Positions 1 through 7,358 of a stretch of 64,000 nt of DNA are shown here, piece after piece. Under the pieces are notes generated by a model. That model worked only from the letters and a program-made list of their open reading frames with translations, made no database searches and was not told the origin of the DNA. This DNA is from an uncultured Oscillospiraceae bacterium (lineage in GTDB: Bacteria; Bacillota; Clostridia; Oscillospirales; Oscillospiraceae). Made by a program: the position numbers and the translations under genes. The stretch spans positions 62,001 to 126,000 of the forward strand of contig CAJUKT010000102.1 in assembly GCA_910587255.1 (NCBI GenBank), in the 5' to 3' direction. Numbering within the stretch: the stretch's first letter is position 1; each line of letters opens with the position of its first letter.

Positions 1-75
1 GGCTTTCAGGCACCGCTCGATGCAGCGGATGTCATTTTTAAAAATAATCCCAATGGATATCAGGGGGGTAGGCAT
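1..75 (-). CDS. Glycosyltransferase, N-terminal fragment (runs off window)
   Basis: Only the first 25 codons lie in the window. The start ATG (complement of 73-75) has a good AAAGGAG ribosome binding site about 10 bases upstream. The peptide reads MPTPLISIGIIFKNDIRCIE and on, which looks like the first beta strand and helix of a family-2 (GT-A fold) glycosyltransferase, where a hydrophobic strand is followed by an Asn-Asp and a Cys/Leu-rich helix. It lies directly downstream of flagellin in the same direction, so it may modify flagellin by glycosylation, as such neighbours often do. The family call rests on 25 residues and the function is inference. Confidence 0.55.
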   Translation of the reverse strand, partial: MPTPLISIGIIFKNDIRCIERCLKA

Positions 76-112
76 AGCAATTTTTCTCCTTTCCGGCTTT
101 GGGGCGCATGGG

Positions 113-135
113 AAAAACGCCGCTTCCGGCGGCTT
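113..135 (-). terminator. Terminator after flagellin gene
   Basis: Read on the minus strand this is GCCGC-C-GGAA-GCGGC followed by GTTTTT, with an A-run on the other side. It is a short GC hairpin with a T-tract, just before the glycosyltransferase ribosome binding site, so flagellin transcripts probably end here. Confidence 0.6.
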
Positions 136-158
136 TCCCACGGGTCCCATCATGAGAA

Positions 159-188
159 GACGGGGGCGGGCAAGCGCCCGCCCCCGTC
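159..188 (-). terminator. Strong GC hairpin downstream of flagellin
   Basis: A perfect 13-bp inverted repeat (GACGGGGGCGGGC with a 4-base loop) lies 45 bases after the flagellin stop. It has no clear T-tract of its own and works either as a terminator together with the hairpin at 113-135 or as a 3'-end stabilising stem. Confidence 0.55.
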
Positions 189-232
189 CTGATGCGTTGG
201 GCTTGTGTGCCTTGCGGGGTGTTGGCAGCTTC

Positions 233-1939
233 TTACTGGAGGAGCTGGAGCACGCCCTGAGGCACCTGGTTGGCCTGAGCCAGCATGGCCTGAGCGGACT
301 GGATCAGGATGTTGTTCTTGGTGTAGGCCATCATCTCCTCGGCCACGTCCACGTCGCGGATGGTGGACTCGGCGTCCTGGATGTTCTCGGTCATCACGGA
401 CAGGTTGTTGATGGTGTGGTCCAGACGGTTCTGGGTGGCGCCCAGGGTACCACGCACGTCGGACACCGTGTTGATGGCAGCCTTGATCTTGTCAATGGCG
501 ATGGCCGCACTATCCTGGTCGGCAATGCTGATGGAGTCAATGTCCAGGGAATCGCAGTGCATGTCCTGGATGTTCACCTTCAGCTTGTTCCAGTTGTCGG
601 CGGTGTCGCCGATCTGCAGGGTCAGGCCCTTGGTGGGGTCACCGGCCTGGGTGCTGGTGAAGGTGACCACGCCGCTGTGGGCGTCGCCCTTGACGTTGGC
701 GTTCCAGCTGCCGTCAGGAGCAGTGCCGGCGCCGCCCTTCAGATCCCACTCGGTGCCATAGTCCACCTGGCCCTTGCGCTCGGTCAGGGTGATCACGCCG
801 TCGCCCTGGGTGGTGACGTCGAACTTGCTGGACTTGTTGCTGTTGACCAGCTTACTGAGCTCTTCGCCGGCCTTCTTGAGCAGATCGGCGTCGCCCTCCT
901 CGTACTTGGACAGGTCGATCACATTGTCGCCGGTGGCCTTGCCGTCCTTGCCCACCTTGAAGGTGTACTCGGTGCCGCCGATGGTCAGCTTGTTGCCGTC
1001 CTTGACCATATCGGCAGTCAGGGTGAACTTGCCCTGGGCCACCTTGTTCATGGCCTCGATGGCAGCCGGGGTATCCACGTGGAGGCCCTGGTCCCAGCTG
1101 TTGTTGCCGTTACCTACGCTAGAGGTAATGGTGACCTTCATATCGGCGCTGGTCATGAGCTGATTGGTGCTGGTGGGGGCCTTCTGCTGGGTCAGGGTGA
1201 TCTTGGTGCCGTCAATAGACACGGTGTAGGAGGCGTTGGCGATGGTAACCGACGTACCGCCGCCCACTGCGGTGGCAATCGCAGCGGCGACAGAGGCGGC
1301 GGACGCCTTGCCGTCGGTGAGGGTCACAGTAGCGGTAACGGTCGCACCGCCAATATCGATGCTAAGCGTGGCCGTAGTAGCCGTCCCGGCGCCGCTGATC
1401 TCAAAGTCCTTGACATCGAAGGAGTAGACGCCGGCCGCGCCGGCCGCGCCGCTCTGGTCGCCGTCGGCCACCGCAGTCACGGCCACGTCATTGACAACCT
1501 CAGTGCCCGCGCCGTCCATATCGCCGTTGAGCAGCTTGATGCCGTTGAAGTTGGCGCTGTCGGCGATGCGGTCGATTTCGTCCCGGAGCTGGTCCATCTC
1601 CTTCTGGAGCTGGAAGCGGTCGGTCTCGTTGTCGTAGGTGCCGTTGGCGGACATGGTCGCCAGCTCCACCATACGGTTAAGCATGTCGTGAACCTCGGTC
1701 AGGGCGCCCTCGGCGGTCTGCACCAGGCTGATGCCGTCCTTGGCGTTCTTCTGGGCGGTCTCCAGGCCGGTGATCTGGGCACGCATCTTCTCGGAAATGG
1801 CCAGACCGGCGGCGTCGTCGCCGGCGCGGTTGATCTTGTAGCCGGAGGAGAGCTTCTCCAGGTTCTTCTTCATCGCGGAGACGTTGTTGGTGTAGTTGCG
1901 GTAGGCACTCATAGCCATAATATTGTGCTGAATGCGCAT
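233..1939 (-). CDS. hag: Flagellin
   Basis: 568-residue flagellin, the subunit of the flagellar filament. The conserved N-terminal D0/D1 region (MRIQHNIMAMSAYRNYTNNV and about 150 residues) and the C-terminal D1/D0 region (last about 95 residues, with RLDHTINNL and ending QGVLQLLQ) are both intact. Between them lies a long Thr/Gly/Asp-rich variable segment (about residues 155-470), typical of the surface-exposed domain. The start at 1939 was chosen because AAAAGGAG precedes it and the flagellin signature begins there; the longer reading frame to 2071 has no homologous N-terminus. Upstream on the same strand is csrA, a known translational repressor of hag in Bacillus. No cysteine is visible. 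Confidence 0.97.
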   Translation of the reverse strand: MRIQHNIMAMSAYRNYTNNVSAMKKNLEKLSSGYKINRAGDDAAGLAISEKMRAQITGLETAQKNAKDGISLVQTAEGALTEVHDMLNRMVELATMSANGTYDNETDRFQLQKEMDQLRDEIDRIADSANFNGIKLLNGDMDGAGTEVVNDVAVTAVADGDQSGAAGAAGVYSFDVKDFEISGAGTATTATLSIDIGGATVTATVTLTDGKASAASVAAAIATAVGGGTSVTIANASYTVSIDGTKITLTQQKAPTSTNQLMTSADMKVTITSSVGNGNNSWDQGLHVDTPAAIEAMNKVAQGKFTLTADMVKDGNKLTIGGTEYTFKVGKDGKATGDNVIDLSKYEEGDADLLKKAGEELSKLVNSNKSSKFDVTTQGDGVITLTERKGQVDYGTEWDLKGGAGTAPDGSWNANVKGDAHSGVVTFTSTQAGDPTKGLTLQIGDTADNWNKLKVNIQDMHCDSLDIDSISIADQDSAAIAIDKIKAAINTVSDVRGTLGATQNRLDHTINNLSVMTENIQDAESTIRDVDVAEEMMAYTKNNILIQSAQAMLAQANQVPQGVLQLLQ

Positions 1940-2059
1940 GATACAAACTCCTTTTATAAAATTATTTTGTGTGCCTGGGCCTTCCTTTGCCGCAGCACAT
2001 AGAACCTCCGGCCTGACTGGGCGGCCTGGCCTTGGCCGCGCGGTCTGTCCGGCGCTGGG

Positions 2060-2090
2060 ACTATATTTCAACCGGCCCGGAACCGGTCAA
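2060..2090 (-). promoter_or_regulatory. Possible sigma-A-like promoter of flagellin
   Basis: On the minus strand TTGACC (2090-2085) is followed by AATATA at 17 bases or TATAGT at 19 bases. A CCGG-rich inverted repeat lies in the spacer. It sits just after the csrA stop, leaving an mRNA leader of about 110 bases with several GGA motifs before the flagellin start. No clear sigma-D (GCCGATAA) promoter was seen here. Confidence 0.3.
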
Positions 2091-2093
2091 AAC

Positions 2094-2315
2094 CTAAATT
2101 GGGTTGCCGCTTTTGTGGCCCTTTTGGGGAACCTGGGCCAGCTTTGCCGAGGGCTGCGCGCCCTCCCGCTCCCGCACCGCGCCCCGCACAATGGGGACTT
2201 CCCTGGGTGCGTCGATGGCCAGATAGGTCCGCCCGTTCTCCGCGCGGTACACCTGAACCACCACATTTTCCCCGATGGTGAGGTACTCCCCCGGGGCCAA
2301 TGACAGCTTTAGCAT
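2094..2315 (-). CDS. csrA: Translational regulator CsrA
   Basis: 73-residue CsrA, a small dimeric RNA-binding protein that recognises GGA motifs near ribosome binding sites. The N-terminal core has the conserved residues Leu4 and Arg44 and the motif IDAPREVPIVR (34-44), all key positions in the family. The C-terminal tail (about residues 51-73) is longer and less conserved. AGGAGG precedes the start by 7 bases. It lies 18 bases downstream of the resolvase-like gene and upstream of flagellin, all on the minus strand. In Bacillus CsrA represses hag translation under control of FliW; here the flagellin leader contains GGA motifs, so the same control is likely but not shown. No fliW is visible in the window. 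Confidence 0.93.
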   Translation of the reverse strand: MLKLSLAPGEYLTIGENVVVQVYRAENGRTYLAIDAPREVPIVRGAVREREGAQPSAKLAQVPQKGHKSGNPI

Positions 2316-2333
2316 GACATTCCTCCTGCACGG

Positions 2334-2738
2334 TCACACTGCGGGGCTCTCGGCCTGCCGCTCCCGCCGCAGCGCCGCGTTGTAGAACGTACCCCGGGCC
2401 ATGCCGCAGCTCTCCGCCGCCTGCTTGAGGGAAATCCTCCCCTCCCGCCACGCCTGATGGAGCTGGTCGAAATTATCGGGCACCGGCCTTGCCGTCCGTC
2501 CGAAGCGGACGCCCCGGGCCTTGGCGGCGGCGATACCCTGCGCCTGCTTCTGGCGGCGGTCCTCACGGCGCTGCTGCTCGGTCACGCAGAAAAACAGCTC
2601 GGACACAAAATCGCTGAGCAGCTCCCGCCCGCTGGCGGCGTCCACCGCAGACAGGCTGCCGGCAATCTCCTGCGCCAGCTCCCGCAGCTCCGCCTGGAGC
2701 CGCTCCTCATCGGGGGTTCGGGTTTGTTCTGCGGACAT
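2334..2738 (-). CDS. Resolvase-like protein lacking the catalytic domain
   Basis: 134 residues. The C-terminal half matches the end of serine resolvases: the motif IAAAKARGVRFGR followed by a helix-turn-helix (AWREGRISLKQAAESCGMARGTFYN). The same IAAAKARGVRFGR string occurs in the intact resolvase at 3079-3696. The N-terminal part (an acidic helical stretch with DEERLQAELRELAQEIAG) shows neither the catalytic Ser motif nor the Asp-Arg-Leu-Gly-Arg motif, so it should not cut DNA. The start at 2738 was chosen for its GAGGAGAG ribosome binding site. It may be a truncated recombinase or a DNA-binding regulator; co-directional csrA follows 18 bases later. Confidence 0.7.
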   Translation of the reverse strand: MSAEQTRTPDEERLQAELRELAQEIAGSLSAVDAASGRELLSDFVSELFFCVTEQQRREDRRQKQAQGIAAAKARGVRFGRTARPVPDNFDQLHQAWREGRISLKQAAESCGMARGTFYNAALRRERQAESPAV

Positions 2739-2787
2739 GGCTGCTCTCCTCATCAAAAAGTCCAATTCTGCGGGCTGTTCAAAAAGT

Positions 2788-2915
2788 ATAGGTTTCGTAC
2801 AGCGCATTTTGGACATCCCGTGTGGCCGTTCACTTACTTATTCGGCAGGTTTTGTGAAAAGTTTAGCCTGTAGCGCAAAAATTTTTAACCGGCGGGAGCC
2901 ATGCACGAAACCTAT
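2788..2915. repeat. Inverted repeat pair near resolvase genes
   Basis: ATAGGTTTCGTAC at 2788-2800 is repeated in inverted orientation at 2903-2915 (GCACGAAACCTAT). Twelve of 13 bases match. The pair lies between the two divergent resolvase-type genes and could be recombinase binding sites or a divergent operator. Confidence 0.5.
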
Positions 2916-2950
2916 GCAATCTGTGCACTCATTTCATGAAAAAGCACATG

Positions 2951-2987
2951 AAAAAAGCCTGCTGAACGGGTTTCAGCGGGCTTTTTT
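2951..2987. terminator. Bidirectional terminator-like hairpin
   Basis: AAAAAAGCCTGCTGAA and TTTCAGCGGGCTTTTTT form a long stem with A- and T-tracts on both sides. It lies between divergent genes, where a terminator is not expected for either, so it may insulate the promoter of the resolvase at 3079 or be a remnant of a lost gene. Confidence 0.7.
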
Positions 2988-3078
2988 CATCTGCAATTGA
3001 GCTGTTCTTATATACGTGAGGGCGGGTTTTCGATAAAATATACTGATATTCGACAGATTTCACAAGGAGGGACCGGGA

Positions 3079-3696
3079 ATGTCAGGAAAAACCTATGGCT
3101 ACGTGCGCGTGTCCACCAGGGCGCAGAAAGAGGACCGTCAGCTCATCGCCATGCGGGAATTCGGCGTGCCGCCGGAGCGGATCGTGGTGGAGCGGCAGTC
3201 CGGGAAGGACTTTGAGCGGCCGGTGTATCTGCGCCTGCTGCGCTCGCTCCGGCGCGGGGACGTGCTGGTAGTCAAGAGCATTGACCGATTAGGCCGCAAC
3301 TACACGGAAATTTTGGAGCAGTGGGGGTGCCTGACCAAGGAGAAGCGGGTGTCCGTCGTGGTGCTGGACATGCCTCTGCTGGACACCCGGGAGGACCGGG
3401 ACCTCACCGGCATACTGGTGGCGGATATCGTCTTGCAGCTGCTCAGCTACGTGGCCCAGACGGAGCGGGACTACATCCGCCAGCGCCAAGCGGAGGGCAT
3501 CGCGGCGGCTAAAGCGCGCGGGGTGCGCTTTGGCCGGGAGCGCATCCCCATGCCCGCCGGGTTTGAGGAGCTGGCCATGGGCTGGCGCCAGGGCCGGGTC
3601 ACCGCCGTCCAGGCCGGACGCGAGCTGGGGGTGTCACGCACCACCTTTAAAAGGAGGGCGGAGGAGTGGGCGTCGGGCGGGGATGGGCGAATTTAG
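3079..3696 (+). CDS. Serine recombinase (resolvase/invertase family)
   Basis: 205-residue small serine recombinase, which breaks and rejoins DNA at short sites. The N-terminal catalytic domain shows YGYVRVST with nucleophile Ser12 and Arg10, and IDRLGRN (about 68-74). The long E-helix (about 120-145) leads into IAAAKARGVRFGR and a Hin-like helix-turn-helix (about 163-190, TAVQAGRELGVSRTTFKRR). Length is normal for the family. The AAGGAGG site before the ATG sets the start. It is divergent from the catalytic-less relative at 2334-2738, with an inverted repeat pair in between. Whether it inverts or resolves a local segment is unknown. Confidence 0.9.
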   Translation: MSGKTYGYVRVSTRAQKEDRQLIAMREFGVPPERIVVERQSGKDFERPVYLRLLRSLRRGDVLVVKSIDRLGRNYTEILEQWGCLTKEKRVSVVVLDMPLLDTREDRDLTGILVADIVLQLLSYVAQTERDYIRQRQAEGIAAAKARGVRFGRERIPMPAGFEELAMGWRQGRVTAVQAGRELGVSRTTFKRRAEEWASGGDGRI

Positions 3697-3960
3697 GCCA
3701 GTCCATCTCGGATTGGGGAACGGCCGCCCCCCAATCTCCCTTGCTCCCTTTTCAAACGCGCCGGAGCTGCCGATAATATATAAAAAGGTATCAATTTCGG
3801 GTGTCGCCTCCTGTTCCGGCCAAAGCCCTTTTCGCCGCAAACCGATTTCTATGTCCCCCCGCCCCAATTTTCCGACATAAAAAAGTTAAGGGAGCTTTAA
3901 CCATATTTTTTACACGGCGGCAGCGGCACCACAAACCGCCGTCTGCCGGGAGGTGAGTGA
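3697..3960. other. Intergenic region, no gene seen
   Basis: 264 bases without a supported gene. It holds a hairpin GATTGGGG/CCCCAATC (3711-3736) without a T-tract, possibly ending the resolvase transcript, and AT-rich sequence near 3775-3790 that may contain the promoter for the sigma factor gene. No convincing -35/-10 pair was found. Confidence 0.5.
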
Positions 3961-4446
3961 GTGAAGCGCTGCGAGCCGTGGAAGGAGACGGTGGAAAAAC
4001 TGTATAAGGAGATGTATCCGGCCCTTCACGCCTACGCCCGGCGGGTGCTGGAGGACAGCGCCCTGGCGGAGGAGGCCATTCAGGACGCCTTCTGCATCGC
4101 CTGCGCCCGGCGGGATCAGTTCCTCACCAGCCCCAACCCCCAGGGCTGGATCATGCTCACCCTGAAGCACGTCATGCAGAACACGCTGCGGGCCCAGGCC
4201 AAGCTGAAGGCCCTTCTCGCCCTGGATGCCGGGGCGAAGCAGGCTTCCGGGGAGCCGGAGCTGATGAGCGTGGATCTGCTGTTTTGCGATGTGTCGGACA
4301 GCGAAGACTTCCGGCTCCTCAAACAGATCGCCCTGGAGCGGTGCACCATTCTCGAGCTGTCCGAGGAGCTGGGCGTGTCGGTGGAAGCCTGCAAAAAACG
4401 GGTACAGCGGGCCAGAAAACGGCTGCAAAAAAAGCTCAAGGTCTAG
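3961..4446 (+). CDS. ECF-type RNA polymerase sigma factor
   Basis: 161 residues, the size of an extracytoplasmic-function sigma factor that directs RNA polymerase to a small regulon. The N-terminal half resembles sigma region 2 (LYKEMYPALHAYARRVLEDSALAEEAIQDAF), and the C-terminal end is a region-4 helix-turn-helix (ILELSEELGVSVEACKKRVQRARKRL). The start is GTG with GGGAGGTGAG eight bases upstream. It is followed after 19 bases by a membrane protein likely to act as its regulator, then by a larger membrane protein, forming a three-gene operon. Confidence 0.85.
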   Translation: MKRCEPWKETVEKLYKEMYPALHAYARRVLEDSALAEEAIQDAFCIACARRDQFLTSPNPQGWIMLTLKHVMQNTLRAQAKLKALLALDAGAKQASGEPELMSVDLLFCDVSDSEDFRLLKQIALERCTILELSEELGVSVEACKKRVQRARKRLQKKLKV

Positions 4447-4465
4447 AATAAAAGGAGGCATCCGC

Positions 4466-5356
4466 GTGACAAAGCAGACGTATCACAGCGGTGAGGACCC
4501 CGCCGCCATGGAACAGCTGAGCACCCGCCGCCTGGAAGAGCTGCTCCTCCAGGATTTCCACGCCCCGGACAATGGCAGGCGCGATATGTCCGGGCTCTAT
4601 CACGCCGCCCAGGAACTGGCCAGCCGGGAGCCAAGCCCCAATTCCGAAACAGACCGGGCCTGGCGGAGCTTCCAGGAGAATTACCTCCCTTTTGCTGAAT
4701 GCGCCTCGCAGGACAGCGTCTATGATGACGGCGTGCCTGGGCGGCGTCCCCTCTTCAGGAGCCGGCGGTGGCTGCGGGTGGCGGTGGCTGCGGCAGTTCT
4801 GGCGGCGGCGCTGCTCTCCCTGTCCCTTGTGGCCGCCGCCAGCGGATTCGACCTATGGCGGCGCCTGGCACAGTGGACGGATGAGGTCATTCAGCTCACC
4901 CCGGCCCAGACCGGCCAGGCGGACATGGACGATATCCGCCTGCCGGAGGAGCCCAAGGAATACGCCACCCTCCAGGAGGCGCTCAGCGACTGCGGGCTGG
5001 CGCGGTCCGTTGCCCCCCGGCAGATCCCGGACGGCTTTCAGCTGGTGGAGCTGGTGGTGGATACCCTCTCCACCAATTCCTTGATTTTCCACGCGGCCTA
5101 TCAGCGGAATGAGGATGTGCTCACCCAGTTCATACGCATCCATCTGCCTCGGGAGGACGGGGGAACCGACAGTTACGCCCACTTCCAGAAGGACGAGGGG
5201 GACCCCATCCCCTATGAGGCGGGCGGCGTCATCCACCTGCTGTCCACCAACGCAGGGCGGGCCGTGGCCGTCTGGGCCAACGGGCCGGCGGAGTGCGCCA
5301 TCAGCGGGGATATCACCATAGAAGAGCTCCAACAAATTATTGATTCCATTTATTGA
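4466..5356 (+). CDS. Membrane-anchored regulator, DUF4367-like (putative anti-sigma factor)
   Basis: 296 residues starting at GTG with AAAGGAGG upstream. The first about 110 residues are cytosolic and helical, then a single membrane segment (VAVAAAVLAAALLSLSLVAAA) and an external C-terminal domain of about 160 residues that resembles DUF4367 (QIPDGFQLVELVVDT, and RAVAVWANGPAECAISGDI near the end). Position directly after an ECF sigma gene and the inside-TM-outside layout suggest an anti-sigma factor that senses an external signal. The longer upstream reading frame overlaps the sigma gene and is not used. The function is inferred from context. Confidence 0.65.
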   Translation: MTKQTYHSGEDPAAMEQLSTRRLEELLLQDFHAPDNGRRDMSGLYHAAQELASREPSPNSETDRAWRSFQENYLPFAECASQDSVYDDGVPGRRPLFRSRRWLRVAVAAAVLAAALLSLSLVAAASGFDLWRRLAQWTDEVIQLTPAQTGQADMDDIRLPEEPKEYATLQEALSDCGLARSVAPRQIPDGFQLVELVVDTLSTNSLIFHAAYQRNEDVLTQFIRIHLPREDGGTDSYAHFQKDEGDPIPYEAGGVIHLLSTNAGRAVAVWANGPAECAISGDITIEELQQIIDSIY

Positions 5357-5373
5357 GCAGGAGGTTGTATCAA

Positions 5374-7185
5374 ATGGAAGAACAGCGGAAAAAGAGACAG
5401 GAAAACATAGTGGCCGGCGTGGTAGGCGCCTTTTTGGGCACCCTGCTGGGCGTGGTGTGCACCGTGGTCATCGGGCAGCTGGGCTATGTGGCGTCCGTGT
5501 CCGGCCTGATCATGGCCGTGGGCGCGCTGAAGGGCTATGAGCTGCTGGGCGGCCGGCTGAGCAAAAAGGGGGCGGTGATCTCCTCCGTCCTCATCCTGGT
5601 GATGACCTGGCTGGCCCACCGGCTCACCTGGGCCATCGCCCTGGCCTCCGCCGCCGGCCTGGGGGTGTTTGAGAGCTTCCAGACCATCCCCGAGCTGCTG
5701 GAGGCGGGCCTTTTGGAGGGCCCCGCCTACTGGGGCGACCTGGTCATGCTGTACCTGTTCACCCTGCTGGGGGCGGTGCCCACCATCATCGCGGGGCTGC
5801 GCAGCGCCGACCTGCCCGACCTGCCCCAGGGGACGGCGGCATCCGCCCAGGGCGGCGAGCTGCCTGCGCTCACCCTCTACCCCGGCAGCGTGGCCTGGAT
5901 GCGGCCCCTGCGGCTGAGCGCGGCGGGCGCCATGTTTATGGGCCTGATACCGGGGATCGCGCTGCTCCTGGGCGGCGTTGCCAACGGCGCCTCCCTCCCC
6001 TTTACCCTGGCGGCGATGGGCTGCATTGTCGCCAGCTTTGTCATGATGTTTTTCGCCATTCCCAGCATCCAGCTGTGCTACCGCTCCATGAACCTGATGG
6101 CCCGCAGCGGCAGCACCGTATGGCGGGTCACCCTGCCCATGCTGAACAACGCCGATACATACCGCTTCACCAAACGGACCGGGGCCTTCCGGGCCATCCG
6201 CTGGGAAATCCTGAACGAGCAGGAGCGGGAGCAGCTCAAGGTGTCCATCCAGCGGGCCGTCGCCCTGCTGAGCAGCGGCCAGGTGATGCCCGGCAGCGCC
6301 CTGAGCGCGGCGGTGATGCCCCTGCCCAGCCTCCGCATCTATAAGGAAACCCGCTGGGCCTGGAAGGGCGTCTACTCCGGCCGGGACGGCAGGGAGAAAA
6401 AAGTAACCATCCCCAAGGCGTACCAGGGCTTCGCCCCCGATCAGGAGCTGGAGCCCGCCCAGCAGCCTGTCCCTCCCCGCTGGGGGCTACTGGCGGCGGC
6501 CGCGGCACTGACGGCGGTGCTGGCACTGGCCGGCGCGGCGCTGGGCCTGCTGGCGGACGGCGGGCTCAGCGTCCCCGACGCCCGTGATCCCCAGCCCTCC
6601 CCCACCGCCACCCTTCCGCCCGAGCCCTCCCCCACCGTCCAGCCGGACCCCCAGGATCTGTTCCACGTGGGGGAGGAGCTGGGGTACGAGTTCACCGCCG
6701 TGGGCTACATCAAGGCCCCGGAGGGGATGTTCGGCCAGGGCGAGTCCTATGTGGACGCCCACGTCCCCTACAGCGAGGAGCCGGTCTACCTGGAGGACGG
6801 CTATGCCATCCGTTCCGCCGCCCACGGCATGGAGGTGAGCGTCAAGATCGTCCAGACCGAGGGGAACGCCGCCAATGTGGTGAACCTGGCCTATGAGCTG
6901 ATGGTCTCCTCCGGCACAGACATCTACGAGGAAGGCGTGCAGGAGACCTACTACTTGGACGAATACGATATCGCCATCAAGCAGGTGTCCTATTTTGAGG
7001 AGGACCGCACCAAGGTGCGCGTGGCGGTGCTGTACGCCGACTACAAGCAGGATGGATACTACCTCTCCGCCGCCATCGTCTACCAGCCCGAGCTCATGGA
7101 CGAAGATTATCCCGCCCTGCTGGCGGAGCTCAGCGACGCCTACGCCCTGAACCTGCCGGAAATCCCGTCCATGGACGAGGCATAG
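5374..7185 (+). CDS. Multi-spanning membrane protein of unknown function
   Basis: 603 residues. The N-terminal about 230 residues contain six or so hydrophobic segments, followed by a cytosolic stretch (about 235-370) with KKVTIPKAYQGF, another membrane segment (WGLLAAAAALTAVLALAGAALGLL), a Pro/Ser/Thr linker (PSPTATLPPEPSPTVQPDP) and an acidic C-terminal domain of about 180 residues presumably outside the cell. The start at 5374 has GCAGGAGG upstream. It is 17 bases after the putative anti-sigma gene, so it may be a target or sensor of that system. I do not recognise the family. Confidence 0.7.
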   Translation: MEEQRKKRQENIVAGVVGAFLGTLLGVVCTVVIGQLGYVASVSGLIMAVGALKGYELLGGRLSKKGAVISSVLILVMTWLAHRLTWAIALASAAGLGVFESFQTIPELLEAGLLEGPAYWGDLVMLYLFTLLGAVPTIIAGLRSADLPDLPQGTAASAQGGELPALTLYPGSVAWMRPLRLSAAGAMFMGLIPGIALLLGGVANGASLPFTLAAMGCIVASFVMMFFAIPSIQLCYRSMNLMARSGSTVWRVTLPMLNNADTYRFTKRTGAFRAIRWEILNEQEREQLKVSIQRAVALLSSGQVMPGSALSAAVMPLPSLRIYKETRWAWKGVYSGRDGREKKVTIPKAYQGFAPDQELEPAQQPVPPRWGLLAAAAALTAVLALAGAALGLLADGGLSVPDARDPQPSPTATLPPEPSPTVQPDPQDLFHVGEELGYEFTAVGYIKAPEGMFGQGESYVDAHVPYSEEPVYLEDGYAIRSAAHGMEVSVKIVQTEGNAANVVNLAYELMVSSGTDIYEEGVQETYYLDEYDIAIKQVSYFEEDRTKVRVAVLYADYKQDGYYLSAAIVYQPELMDEDYPALLAELSDAYALNLPEIPSMDEA

Positions 7186-7197
7186 CCGAAGTCTGCC

Positions 7198-7232
7198 AAA
7201 GCCGTCCTCCCCAGGGGAGGACGGCTTTCTTT
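7198..7232 (+). terminator. Terminator of the sigma-factor operon
   Basis: AAAGCCGTCCTCCCC and GGGGAGGACGGCTTT pair perfectly and are followed by CTTT. It sits 12 bases after the stop of the 603-residue membrane protein. Confidence 0.85.
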
Positions 7233-7250
7233 CCCCGCCCCATGGCGGTG

Positions 7251-7279
7251 TTGAAATTCCGGCCAAAAGCTGGTATACT
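7251..7279 (+). promoter_or_regulatory. Sigma-A promoter for the MBOAT gene
   Basis: TTGAAA and TATACT are separated by 17 bases, 80 bases before the MBOAT start codon. Confidence 0.65.
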
Positions 7280-7358
7280 GTGCAGTTAAAGGCCAGACAG
7301 GCCGGTTTTGCCACACTCCTTTAAGGTCTGTGTGCGCATTCCTTTAGGCGGTGATCCT

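Noticed and set aside
20..2002. 660-codon plus-strand open frame opposite flagellin
   Set aside because: It mirrors the flagellin gene; the Gly/Val/His-rich sequence has no family features and results from GC-rich third positions.
3769..3776. GCCGATAA, the -10 element of sigma-D flagellar promoters, upstream of the ECF sigma gene
   Set aside because: No TAAA-type -35 element at the required spacing was found, so it may be chance.
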